DNA of 31,282 nt from a virus: IMG/VR virus record IMGVR_UViG_3300037520_000528, positions 1 through 31,282 of that record; one strand, written 5' to 3'. Below the pieces are notes generated by a model, which was given only the letters and a program-made list of their open reading frames with translations, was not told where the DNA came from and searched no databases. A program made the position numbers and the translations under genes. Positions 15,451 to 22,401 of this stretch are shown piece after piece. Within the stretch, counting starts at the first letter, position 1. Each line of letters starts with the position of its first letter.

Positions 15451-16467
15451 ATGGCAGTAGTTACTTCGTTTACAACTTATACAGGTAAACAATCAGAATT
15501 TAGAGAATTGGTTATGAAAAAACTTGCTGGTTATGCAAGAGTTGACCAATTAGGATTTCAATTAGTTGAAGATGTACAATCTAACAAGATTATGTACAAA
15601 GACAATTACTTGGATAAAATCACAAAAAAATTTACAACTTGTCAAAACACCGAAACAGGAACTGGTATTGCGGTTTCATCTTTTACTTTGTCAGTTGCAA
15701 ATATGCAAGCACAATTAGAACAATGTGCTGCTGTATTTGATTCTACAATTGCAGAAATAGTTCGTAAAAAAGGTGCTGATATTAATGACTTAACAGGAAC
15801 TGAAATTGAAGCTTACGTTCTTGAAAAAGTTGCTGAAGCTGCAGCACGTGATTTATTTAGAGTTATGTTCTTAGGTGATACTACTTTATCTAATAGCGAT
15901 TACACTCAATTTGATGGCGTGTTTAAAAAGGTTAAAGCTGGTTACTTAGCAGGTGACGGTACTGTTTATGGCGGTACTATTTCAGCGAGTGATATTAATA
16001 CTTCAAACATTGTAAATGCTTTAGATTCTAAAATTTATGATGTACAACCATATGAATTAAAATTCATTGAAGATTCACAAAAAGTATTATTAGTAACTGA
16101 TAACATTTACAAAGCATGGGTTAAATATCTTTCATCAACTGCTTATGGAATTGTTGAACAGCGTTCTGCTTTAGTTAATGGTTTAACTGGTATTACTTAC
16201 AGAGGTATTCCAATGGTATCTTTAGGAGTTTTAGACAAATACATTGCAACTGATTTCGCAACAGGTTCTCCTGCAGCAGCAGCAACTCCTTACAGAGCTA
16301 TCTTAACAAAAGCTGATAATCATTATTTGGCTACAGATACTTTGACTTCTACTTCACAAGTACAAATGTGGTATGACCAAACAGATGACAAAAACTACAC
16401 TCGTTTACGTTACAAAGCTGGTTATAACTATGCATTCGGTGAATTAAACGTTTTCGCAGGATTCTAA
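15451..16467 (+). CDS. Major capsid protein
   Basis: 338 residues directly after the protease-scaffold gene, with an A-rich leader (aaattaaaacaaa before ATG). The product has the mixed composition of an HK97-fold capsid protein: an N-terminal arm, a helix-rich part (A-Y-V-L-E-K-V-A-E-A-A-A-R-D-L-F-R, about 121-138, the spine-helix candidate), and beta-rich domains later (V-Q-M-W-Y-D-Q-T, then Y-K-A-G-Y-N-Y-A-F-G-E-L-N-V-F-A-G-F at the end). No protease cleavage site can be assigned with certainty. Family call rests on size, position and overall layout; the final G-Y-N-Y-A-F-G-E type ending is common in Bacteroidota phage capsid proteins. Confidence 0.85.
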   Translation: MAVVTSFTTYTGKQSEFRELVMKKLAGYARVDQLGFQLVEDVQSNKIMYKDNYLDKITKKFTTCQNTETGTGIAVSSFTLSVANMQAQLEQCAAVFDSTIAEIVRKKGADINDLTGTEIEAYVLEKVAEAAARDLFRVMFLGDTTLSNSDYTQFDGVFKKVKAGYLAGDGTVYGGTISASDINTSNIVNALDSKIYDVQPYELKFIEDSQKVLLVTDNIYKAWVKYLSSTAYGIVEQRSALVNGLTGITYRGIPMVSLGVLDKYIATDFATGSPAAAATPYRAILTKADNHYLATDTLTSTSQVQMWYDQTDDKNYTRLRYKAGYNYAFGELNVFAGF

Positions 16468-16473
16468 TTTAAC

Positions 16474-16491
16474 GGGAGTAGAAACACTCCC
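16474..16491 (+). other. Stem-loop between capsid and tube-like genes
   Basis: Six-base perfect stem GGGAGT / ACTCCC with a six-base loop in the gap after the capsid stop. It is not followed by a T run, so it is a weak terminator at best; it may protect the abundant capsid mRNA 3' end or tune expression of the next gene. Confidence 0.4.
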
Positions 16492-16515
16492 TTAACAATT
16501 TAATTAAAATAAAAA

Positions 16516-17082
16516 ATGGCAACAAATTGTAATGACTTAATAAGCGGAATAAATCCAGCATGTGACGCACTTAATAAAGTAGGTGGTGTTAATAAGCGTG
16601 TTTGGATTGGCTTAAAAGGAAATATTACTTACACGAAAGATTCTAATGGTTATGTAAATACTGTTAGTATGGGTACTGTAGGTTCTTTACCTTCTAAACT
16701 TTATACATTCACAGGAAAACGTGATAAAAATTCTTTTGCATTTCCTTTAACTGCAGGTGAAAACATTAATACATTTAATCACCAAGCTATGATGGCATTG
16801 TATTATTCAACACCTTCAGAACTTGAAACACTTAATCAATTAGCAAATGCTGATGATGTTGTAGTTTTCATGGAAGGAAATGATTCTAAAATTTATGTTT
16901 TAGGTTTAGATAAAGGATTAAATGCAACAGCTGGTGAAGGTGGTTCAGGAATATTGTTAAATGATTCAACTGCTTACATGATTACTTTAAGCGGTGAACA
17001 AACAACTGCACCAAATATCTTCAGAGTAAATGCAGCTGCAAGTTTAGCAACAAACCAAGCTTACTTAGACGCTTTAACATAA
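16516..17082 (+). CDS. Virion protein next to capsid, tail tube candidate
   Basis: 188 residues with N-terminus A-T-N-C-N-D-L-I-S-G-I-N-P-A-C-D-A-L-N-K and a beta-rich remainder (R-V-W-I-G-L-K-G-N-I-T-Y, L-Y-T-F-T-G-K-R-D-K-N-S-F-A-F-P-L). The acidic, Gly- and Ala-rich C-terminal part ends T-N-Q-A-Y-L-D-A-L-T. The same type of protein follows the capsid gene in related Bacteroidota phages and is probably abundant in virions. I favour a tail tube; a head decoration protein is the main alternative. An intrinsic terminator directly after it closes the head operon, which fits a highly expressed structural protein. Confidence 0.55.
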   Translation: MATNCNDLISGINPACDALNKVGGVNKRVWIGLKGNITYTKDSNGYVNTVSMGTVGSLPSKLYTFTGKRDKNSFAFPLTAGENINTFNHQAMMALYYSTPSELETLNQLANADDVVVFMEGNDSKIYVLGLDKGLNATAGEGGSGILLNDSTAYMITLSGEQTTAPNIFRVNAAASLATNQAYLDALT

Positions 17083-17103
17083 TTGATAAAATTAATTATT
17101 AAG

Positions 17104-17128
17104 AGCCTCACATTAGTGGGGCTTTTTT
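17104..17128 (+). terminator. Intrinsic terminator after the tube-like gene
   Basis: Stem AGCCTCAC / GTGGGGCT (eight pairs, one G-T wobble) with loop ATTA, followed by TTTTT. It closes the head transcript, 22 bases after the stop of the gene at 16516-17082. Confidence 0.8.
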
Positions 17129-17131
17129 ATT

Positions 17132-17139
17132 TATATTTG
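17132..17139 (+). promoter_or_regulatory. Possible -7 promoter element before the HAD/glycosyltransferase block
   Basis: TATATTTG matches the Bacteroidota TAnnTTTG consensus and lies just after the terminator and 18 bases before ATG 17158. No TTG is found at the proper -33 distance. The location, between a terminator and a new gene set, is the main support. Confidence 0.4.
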
Positions 17140-17157
17140 TTGATATAAATTATAGTA

Positions 17158-17898
17158 ATGCCAAGACCAAGACCTAGAGAAACAGACGATGAATTTATAC
17201 AACGTTGCATGGGTGATTCTCAAATGCTAAGTGAATTTCCTGAAAATGACCAAAGATATGCAGTTTGTCAATCTAAATTAGAAACTTACGCAGCTGTTAA
17301 AATTTCATTTGATTATGATGGAACGCTATCAACAGCAAAAGGTAAAGAACTTGCAAAAAGTTTAGATGGTGATATTTACATAATTTCAGCAAGACAATCA
17401 AGAACAGGAATGCTTAGCACAGCAAGGAGTTTAAATATACCTATTTCAAGAGTTTATGCAACTGGTTCTAATAAAGCTAAGATTGAAAAAATTAAGCAAT
17501 TAGGAATATCTAAGCATTACGATAATAACATGGATGTTATTAAACAACTTGAAAAAATTGGTATTCATTTTACTAATTATTTAAATGCAGAAAGTTATAA
17601 TGATTATCCTGAAAGTGTTTCAAATAATGCTAAAAGAGGAATTGAATTAAACGATAAAGTAAATAATAAATGTGCAACGCAAGTAGGTAAAGTAAGAGCG
17701 CAGCAATTAGCTAATAATGAGAATTTAACTATTGATACAATACAGCGTATGTATTCTTATTTAAGTCGTGCAGAAACTTATTATGATGAAAGCAATACAG
17801 AAGCCTGTGGAACGATAAGTTATCTTTTATGGGGTGGTAAAGCTGGTTTAAATTGGAGCAGAAAAAAATTAATAGAATTGGGTTTATTAAATGAATAG
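17158..17898 (+). CDS. Phage head-type protein with embedded HAD-like domain
   Basis: 246 residues in three parts. Residues 1-45 (P-R-P-R-E-T-D-D-E-F-I-Q-R-C-M-G-D, then Y-A-V-C-Q-S) are the short Cys-containing module found in phage head morphogenesis or prohead protease proteins. Residues 47-145 are HAD-like: F-D-Y-D-G-T-L-S (Asp52, Asp54), I-I-S-A-R-Q (Ser77), a Lys near 106-108, and Y-D-N-N-M-D (Asp122/Asp126). Residues 159-240 (K-R-G-I-E-L-N, then V-G-K-V-R-A-Q-Q-L-A, W-G-G-K-A-G-L-N-W) resemble the K-R-G-L ... W-G-G-D-A-G-x-x-W module at the C-terminus of many phage head proteins. HAD enzymes hydrolyse phosphate esters; the substrate is unknown. It overlaps the next gene by eight bases and may be functionally linked with the sugar genes. 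Confidence 0.65.
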   Translation: MPRPRPRETDDEFIQRCMGDSQMLSEFPENDQRYAVCQSKLETYAAVKISFDYDGTLSTAKGKELAKSLDGDIYIISARQSRTGMLSTARSLNIPISRVYATGSNKAKIEKIKQLGISKHYDNNMDVIKQLEKIGIHFTNYLNAESYNDYPESVSNNAKRGIELNDKVNNKCATQVGKVRAQQLANNENLTIDTIQRMYSYLSRAETYYDESNTEACGTISYLLWGGKAGLNWSRKKLIELGLLNE

Positions 17899-18676
17899 TG
17901 AATTAATAAATAAGGTTAAATCAGTTTTAGATAACCCAAAACAAAGATTAAATGATTTGTTTGAATTATGTAAAACACTTTGCAATCATGCAGTAAATAT
18001 AAATTGTTCATCATGTGTAACGGAAGGAGTTATGCTTTTGACAAATTGGATTAAAGAAAACAATATAAAATTGGAAGCTCAAAACTATTTTAGGAAAGCA
18101 GTAAATGGTGAATATGAATTTAAGCCACTTAATTTATTTGTTCAATACTACCAACAAGATAATATTGAAAGACAAAAAGAAATTGATGCGTGTTCTAAAT
18201 TAAATCATTCATTAAAGCATTTCAATAAGGTTTTTAGCTTAACAGAACGATTAACATATAAACAAATATTTGAATTAACAAACGATTATCCTGACTGCAT
18301 TAATGTGATTGCAAATAGTGATATTTATTTCAATGAAACAATTTTATTTTCTCGTTTTATGAGAGAGGATGACTGTTATGCTTTAAGTCGCTGGGATTAC
18401 CAAGAAAATGGACTTGCTGTTTTATTTGACAGAAAAGATAGTCAAGATGCTTGGGTATTTAATGGAGCAGTTAAAAAAATACAAGATGGAAATTACCATT
18501 TAGGAACTGCTGGATGTGATAATCGAATAGCTTGGGAATTAAAACAAGCAGGTTACAATGTGCTTAATCCTTCAAAAACAATTCACTCAATACATTTGCA
18601 CCTATCTAATCATAGAACATATAAAGCAATAGACAGAATAAGCGAACCATATCACTTTATTTTTCCTCATCACTAA
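17891..18676 (+). CDS. Glycosyltransferase-like protein
   Basis: 261 residues. N-terminal 110 residues are helical and contain a Cys cluster (C-K-T-L-C, C-S-S-C). The second half has N-S-D-I-Y-F-N-E-T-I (about 142-151), S-Q-D-A-W-V-F-N-G (about 184-192) and G-T-A-G-C-D-N-R-I-A-W-E-L (about 205-217), ending with N-P-S-K-T-I and H-L-H-L-S-N-H-R-T-Y. The S-D-I / D-N-R-I / H-x-H pattern is that of a GT-A-like glycosyltransferase group seen in Bacteroidota sugar loci. A donor cannot be told from sequence. Its last base overlaps the next ATG. It opens a run of sugar enzymes that lies between virion genes. Confidence 0.6.
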   Translation: MNSELINKVKSVLDNPKQRLNDLFELCKTLCNHAVNINCSSCVTEGVMLLTNWIKENNIKLEAQNYFRKAVNGEYEFKPLNLFVQYYQQDNIERQKEIDACSKLNHSLKHFNKVFSLTERLTYKQIFELTNDYPDCINVIANSDIYFNETILFSRFMREDDCYALSRWDYQENGLAVLFDRKDSQDAWVFNGAVKKIQDGNYHLGTAGCDNRIAWELKQAGYNVLNPSKTIHSIHLHLSNHRTYKAIDRISEPYHFIFPHH

Positions 18677-19599
18677 TGAAATTATTACACATAGGTTTAT
18701 GCGTTTCCGAAGGTGAAAACGGATTTCAAAAAGCATTTAAAGATGTTTTAGGAAATGAAAATTATTTTGAATTAAGCACAGGCGAACAGCATTTAAATGT
18801 AAAGATTTTGCAAAAGTTTAATGAATGTAAACCTGATATTGTATTTTTTCAAATACAAGCTGAAAACATAGTTGCAAATCAAACATTTGATTATTTAAAA
18901 AGTAATGGTGCTTTTGTAATTAATTGGACTGGAGACAAAAGAAATACTGCACCACAATGGATGATAGATTGCGCACCTTTTGTAAGTTTAACAGCATTCA
19001 GTAATATGGAAGATGTAAGAGAATTAAATAAATTAGGATATGACAGTGAATACTTGGAAATTGGTTATGATGAAAACATTTACAATAGTTTTGGCGATGC
19101 TTATACTGATTATGAGGTATTGTTTATGGCTAATAATTATGGCTCTGGTTATTTTCCATTTAGTAAATTTAGAATTGAAATAGCAGAAAACTTAAAAAAC
19201 AAATTAAGTTCTTTTGGTTTATTTGGTAGTGGTTGGTTAAAAGGTAATGGAAATGTAAACCATTCGCAATTTGAGGAAGCTAAATGGTATAAAGGATGTA
19301 AGATTGCAATTAATTGCAGCCATTATAATGTTGCTCGTTATAATTCAGATAGGCTTTTAAGAATATTGGGAAGTGGTGCTTTCTGTTTGTCTTATAAGCA
19401 TCCTGAAATGGAAGAGGATTACGAAAATTATAAGCATTTAGTTTATTTTGATTCAATAGAAGATTTAAATAATAAGATTGATTACTATTTACAAAATGAA
19501 GATGAAAGAAAACAAATTGCTTATAACGGGCAGCAATTAGTATTGAACAGAAATACATTTAAGCATCAAGTAGAAAACATTATAAAATTAGTAAAATGA
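18676..19599 (+). CDS. GT-B glycosyltransferase (CgeB-like)
   Basis: 307 residues. The N-terminal Rossmann-like half begins K-L-L-H-I-G-L-C and includes P-D-I-V-F-F-Q-I-Q (about 54-62) and F-V-I-N-W-T-G-D (about 80-87). The C-terminal half has S-D-R-L-L-R-I-L-G-S-G-A-F-C-L (about 224-238), H-L-V-Y-F-D-S-I-E-D-L and R-K-Q-I-A-Y-N-G-Q, which are the signature of the CgeB/Glyco_trans_1_2 type. These retaining enzymes use nucleotide sugars and act in the cytoplasm. The stop overlaps the next start (ATGA). Acceptor unknown: phage DNA, virion protein or host glycan are all possible. Confidence 0.8.
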   Translation: MKLLHIGLCVSEGENGFQKAFKDVLGNENYFELSTGEQHLNVKILQKFNECKPDIVFFQIQAENIVANQTFDYLKSNGAFVINWTGDKRNTAPQWMIDCAPFVSLTAFSNMEDVRELNKLGYDSEYLEIGYDENIYNSFGDAYTDYEVLFMANNYGSGYFPFSKFRIEIAENLKNKLSSFGLFGSGWLKGNGNVNHSQFEEAKWYKGCKIAINCSHYNVARYNSDRLLRILGSGAFCLSYKHPEMEEDYENYKHLVYFDSIEDLNNKIDYYLQNEDERKQIAYNGQQLVLNRNTFKHQVENIIKLVK

Positions 19600-20336
19600 A
19601 AGTTTTAGGATTTATGACCATTCACTATGGTTTAGAATATTTAAAGGAAAGTTTATTATCAATTAGAGACCATGTAGATGGAATGGTTATTAGTTACGTT
19701 CATAAACCTTCACATGGATATAAAACTATTTTGGATTGCCCTGATAAAGCGGAAGATATTAGGAAAGTTTGTGAGGAAATTTTAGGAAATAAATTAATTT
19801 GGGATGAAGCTGAATTTTATGGGGCTGAATGGCAGCATAGAGAGGTAAGATATAAATACTCACAAGGATTTGATTTAATAGTAACTATTGATGCAGATGA
19901 GGTATTTGAACCAAGTGAAATAGATATAGCTTTAAAATACGCTTATACAAATCCTGAAAGGTATTTTGGAATAAAAGGTTATCTTAATTTTTGGCGATCG
20001 TTTAATTATATATGTTTAGATGGATTTAGACCAATAAGAATTGAAAATTTAAATAACCATAATAGTTTACAGAATATTAATTGCCCTTTAACCATTTATC
20101 ATTTTAGCACAGCGCAAAGCAAAGCTATTATGGAATATAAATATTCATGCTTTGGACATGCAAGTGAAATAAAAAAAGATTATTTAGAAAAGATATTTTA
20201 TAAATGGACACCTGAAAATAATTTTGGTGATTTGCATCCAGTTTCAATTGACCTTTGGAATGCAGTAAAATATAATAAAAATAATTTGCCTGAATTTTTA
20301 AAAAAACATCCTAACTTTGATAAAACTTTGATATGA
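19596..20336 (+). CDS. GT-A (family 2-like) glycosyltransferase
   Basis: 246 residues. The start M-K-V-L-G-F-M-T-I-H-Y-G-L-E-Y-L-K-E-S-L is typical of GT2-like enzymes that handle a first strand-loop-helix for nucleotide sugar binding. The metal-binding motif is D-A-D-E (Asp90-Glu93 region, I-D-A-D-E-V-F-E-P). Before it sits E-W-Q-H-R-E-V-R-Y, as in small GT2 proteins that carry H-R-E-x-R. The C-terminal part contains H-F-S-T-A and G-H-A-S-E. No membrane segment, so a soluble transferase. It is coupled to the preceding gene by ATGA and to a tiny ORF downstream. Confidence 0.75.
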   Translation: MKVLGFMTIHYGLEYLKESLLSIRDHVDGMVISYVHKPSHGYKTILDCPDKAEDIRKVCEEILGNKLIWDEAEFYGAEWQHREVRYKYSQGFDLIVTIDADEVFEPSEIDIALKYAYTNPERYFGIKGYLNFWRSFNYICLDGFRPIRIENLNNHNSLQNINCPLTIYHFSTAQSKAIMEYKYSCFGHASEIKKDYLEKIFYKWTPENNFGDLHPVSIDLWNAVKYNKNNLPEFLKKHPNFDKTLI

Positions 20337-20413
20337 TAGTTTACCATTTTTATGATGGAATATTTGAAGTTTGGAAATGTAAATTATACACGATTGAATT
20401 ATGCATGAATTAG
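20333..20413 (+). CDS. Possible tiny ORF (26 aa)
   Basis: ATG at 20333 overlaps the stop of the glycosyltransferase (ATGA) and opens 26 codons (M-I-V-Y-H-F-Y-D-G-I-F-E-V-W-K). It overlaps the next gene's start by 13 bases. It fills an otherwise empty 64-base gap, and the coupled start is like that of its neighbours, but it is too short to judge. It may serve only for translational coupling. Confidence 0.3.
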   Translation: MIVYHFYDGIFEVWKCKLYTIELCMN

Positions 20414-21012
20414 CAGCTGTAATAGTAGATACACGAAGATTAAGTTTATACCAAGTAATTACAGAACATTTATTTTACTTACCTAAGTACACAAATCTTT
20501 ATATTTTTAGTTCTGAAGATAACAGGCATTTACAAGAAATGCTGAACTGTGAATTTCACGTTGTTGAAGTAAATGATATTAGAGGATATAATAAGCTTTT
20601 AAAATCAAAAAACTTTTGGAATAAAATTAAAGAGGAAAACGTTTTAATATTTCAGGAAGATAGCAGACTATTAAGGGAAGGGATTGAAGATTTTTACGAA
20701 TATGATTACATTGGTGCAACTTGGGATTTTTATCCTTTTGTTGGTAATGGTGGTTTAAGCTTTAGGCATAAATCAGCAATGTTAAAAGTTTTAGAAATTT
20801 GCAATCCTGAAAACGATATTAATGAAGATGTATATTTTGCATGGGGCTGTAATGTTTTAAAATTAAATTTAGCACCAGTACATGTTGCAAATAAATTTAG
20901 CTGTGAAACTCAATTTCATTTAGGAACTTTGGGTTATCATGCAATAGAAAAATACTTACCTTTAGAAAAAGTAAACGAAATAAAAAAGCAATATGAATCA
21001 ATTACTAATTAG
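20401..21012 (+). CDS. DUF5672-type glycosyltransferase-like protein
   Basis: 203 residues. Motifs: N-V-L-I-F-Q-E-D-S-R-L-L-R (about 80-92), with the acidic pair E-D as a metal-site candidate; Y-D-Y-I-G-A-T-W (about 101-108); F-V-G-N-G-G-L-S-F-R (about 112-121); and N-E-D-V-Y-F-A-W (about 141-148). This set (Q-D-S, D-Y-I-G-A-P-W, G-N-G-G-F-S-L-R, E-D-V-F-F) defines the DUF5672 proteins, which are glycosyltransferase-like and common in Bacteroidota sugar loci and phages. The end is helical and overlaps the next gene by 20 bases. Substrate unknown. Confidence 0.8.
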   Translation: MHELAAVIVDTRRLSLYQVITEHLFYLPKYTNLYIFSSEDNRHLQEMLNCEFHVVEVNDIRGYNKLLKSKNFWNKIKEENVLIFQEDSRLLREGIEDFYEYDYIGATWDFYPFVGNGGLSFRHKSAMLKVLEICNPENDINEDVYFAWGCNVLKLNLAPVHVANKFSCETQFHLGTLGYHAIEKYLPLEKVNEIKKQYESITN

Positions 21013-21565
21013 AGATAATTACCACCAAGCTTGTAAAACTCCAAGTGATATAAACGAACATTTGGAAGTGCTTTACGATTTAGCAAAAGAATGTTCACAT
21101 ATTACAGAAATGGGGGTTCGTTCTGTTGTAAGTACATGGGCTTTTATGTACAGAAATCCAAGCGTTTTAGTTGGAATAGATTTACATGTTCATCCAAATA
21201 TTGATGAAGCTTTAAAAGTTTACCCTAATTGGAAATTCATCCAAGCAGATACGCTTAAAATTGATATAGAGCCAACAGAATTGCTTTTTATTGATACGTT
21301 ACATATTTACTCACAACTTAAAAAAGAATTATTTAAACATGCTAAAAAAGCAAAAAAATATATTGTATTACACGATACAACTACTTACGGGCAAAATGAT
21401 GAACCGACTGATTGGCAAACTCCTGAAATCATGGAAAACTACCAAACGGAAAACAAAAAAGGATTGATACCAGCTATTGATGAATTTTTAGAAGCTAATA
21501 AAGAATGGTATATTTACAGACAATATACAAATAACAATGGTTTAACTATTTTAAAAAGAGTATGA
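20993..21565 (+). CDS. Class I methyltransferase-like protein (CmcI/Methyltransf_24 type)
   Basis: 190 residues. After a helical N-terminus comes I-T-E-M-G-V-R-S-V-V-S-T-W-A-F (about 37-51), equivalent to motif I E-x-G-x-x-x-G-x-S/T; then L-V-G-I-D-L-H (about 58-64) with the acidic residue that would bind the ribose; then E-L-L-F-I-D-T-L-H-I-Y-S (about 95-106), the D-x-x-H-x-Y motif; and K-Y-I-V-L-H-D-T-T-T-Y-G (about 121-132). That series is typical of the cephalosporin hydroxylase-like/Methyltransf_24 group. The second and third Gly of motif I are replaced (M-G-V-R-S), so SAM binding may be modified. It may methylate a sugar laid down by its neighbours. Confidence 0.65.
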   Translation: MNQLLIRDNYHQACKTPSDINEHLEVLYDLAKECSHITEMGVRSVVSTWAFMYRNPSVLVGIDLHVHPNIDEALKVYPNWKFIQADTLKIDIEPTELLFIDTLHIYSQLKKELFKHAKKAKKYIVLHDTTTYGQNDEPTDWQTPEIMENYQTENKKGLIPAIDEFLEANKEWYIYRQYTNNNGLTILKRV

Positions 21566-21894
21566 ATTTAAAATTTAGAATTAAGCAAGAATTTATTCAT
21601 TGTGATATAATCACTAAGGATAAATCAGGAAATGATGTTTTAGTAAATCATTTAAACTTTAATGATTATTTTGCTAACTTGATGTTTGCTGCAGGGCAAA
21701 GCCATTTAATTGAATTAAATCCTTTGTACGATGTACAATTACAGGAAGAAAAAAAAACTTTCGAGCAAATATCGGAAAATGTTATTGCATTAACTTACAA
21801 TCCTCTGGAGATAGAAGAAAACAATTTAACCAAAATTCCAAAAGAGCAGGAATTAAAGCGAAAACGTGGAAGGCAACCGAAAGTGAAAGCATAA
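21562..21894 (+). CDS. Small phage protein; frame 0 product of a probable -1 frameshift gene
   Basis: 110 residues. The N-terminal part (K-F-R-I-K-Q-E-F-I-H-C-D-I-I-T-K-D-K-S-G-N) looks like a small conserved phage domain, followed by N-D-Y-F-A-N-L-M-F. The C-terminus is acidic and then strongly basic (E-L-K-R-K-R-G-R-Q-P-K-V-K-A), an ending often seen in real phage proteins. From about base 21774 the -1 frame of the same DNA encodes the N-terminal half of a GT25 glycosyltransferase. The switch can occur at A AAA AAA (21750-21756), so this gene probably gives two products: this 110-residue form and a 266-residue fusion. Start ATG 21562 overlaps the preceding stop (ATGA). Confidence 0.65.
   Translation: MNLKFRIKQEFIHCDIITKDKSGNDVLVNHLNFNDYFANLMFAAGQSHLIELNPLYDVQLQEEKKTFEQISENVIALTYNPLEIEENNLTKIPKEQELKRKRGRQPKVKA
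21750..21756 (+). promoter_or_regulatory. Candidate -1 frameshift site A AAA AAA
   Basis: A run of nine A (21749-21757) gives A AAA AAA with both AAA codons (21751-21753, 21754-21756) in the frame of the gene that starts at 21562. A -1 slip continues as AAC TTT CGA GCA and is open to the stop at 22359-22361. The alternatives are transcript slippage on the A run, or a one-base sequencing error. Confidence 0.55.
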
Positions 21895-22361
21895 AACATA
21901 ATGGATTTTTATTGCCGACTGAAATAGCAACGCTTAGAAGTCACATGGCAATACTTCAGCACTCTTTAAATGAAAATTTGGAGAGTGTTTTTATTTTAGA
22001 AGATGACGTTGATTTTACTGATGACTTTATAAATAAGTTAAAAGATTGCTTAAAGGAATTACCTGAAGATTGGGATGGCATCCATTTAGGTGGTTATTCG
22101 CCGAATGGAAGTACAGTTAATTATTCAATCATGCTAAATAAATGCTTTGCAAGTTGGGGTGGTTATGGTTACATAGTAAATAAAAAAGCTATTCCAATAA
22201 TTTTAAAAGAAATAGAAAAAGAGGAAAAACAAATTGATACTTACATTGCAGGATTAATGCCTACATTAAAATGGTTTAAAACAAAAGAAAAACTTGTTTT
22301 GCACCCACCTAATCAAAGTACTATATTAAACAAGTGGGTAGATTATAAAGATTTATATTAA
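21756..22361 (+). CDS. GT25 family glycosyltransferase (LPS-type), reached by -1 frameshift
   Basis: The frame from 21756 encodes 201 residues. Near its start is C-Y-C-I-N-L-Q-S-S-G-D-R-R-K (about 21777-21818), the GT25 N-terminal signature (I-N-L-x-x-S-x-D-R-R). It continues through G-F-L-L-P-T-E-I-A-T-L-R-S-H (like G-E-I-G-C-x-L-S-H) to the catalytic V-F-I-L-E-D-D-V-D-F and ends H-P-P-N-Q-S-T. There is no ATG, GTG or TTG in the frame between its opening at 21714 and TTG 21912, and that TTG lies inside the domain, after the D-R-R motif. The complete GT25 domain is therefore available only by a -1 shift at the A run, giving a 266-residue protein. It would transfer a sugar to an LPS-type or protein acceptor. 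Confidence 0.75.
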   Translation, partial: NFRANIGKCYCINLQSSGDRRKQFNQNSKRAGIKAKTWKATESESIKHNGFLLPTEIATLRSHMAILQHSLNENLESVFILEDDVDFTDDFINKLKDCLKELPEDWDGIHLGGYSPNGSTVNYSIMLNKCFASWGGYGYIVNKKAIPIILKEIEKEEKQIDTYIAGLMPTLKWFKTKEKLVLHPPNQSTILNKWVDYKDLY

Positions 22362-22388
22362 CTATCTTTAAAGAAATATATTAAAACT

Positions 22389-22396
22389 TAAATTTG
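22389..22396 (+). promoter_or_regulatory. Weak -7-like element before the portal gene
   Basis: TAAATTTG matches TAnnTTTG but ends only five bases before ATG 22402, so it would produce a nearly leaderless mRNA. No TTG lies at the -33 distance. It could be a chance match. Confidence 0.2.
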
Positions 22397-22401
22397 AAAT
22401 C

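Noticed and set aside
21912-21914. TTG as the real start of the GT25 gene
   Set aside because: It lies within the domain: the same frame upstream encodes the GT25 signature I-N-L-Q-S-S-G-D-R-R, which would be lost.
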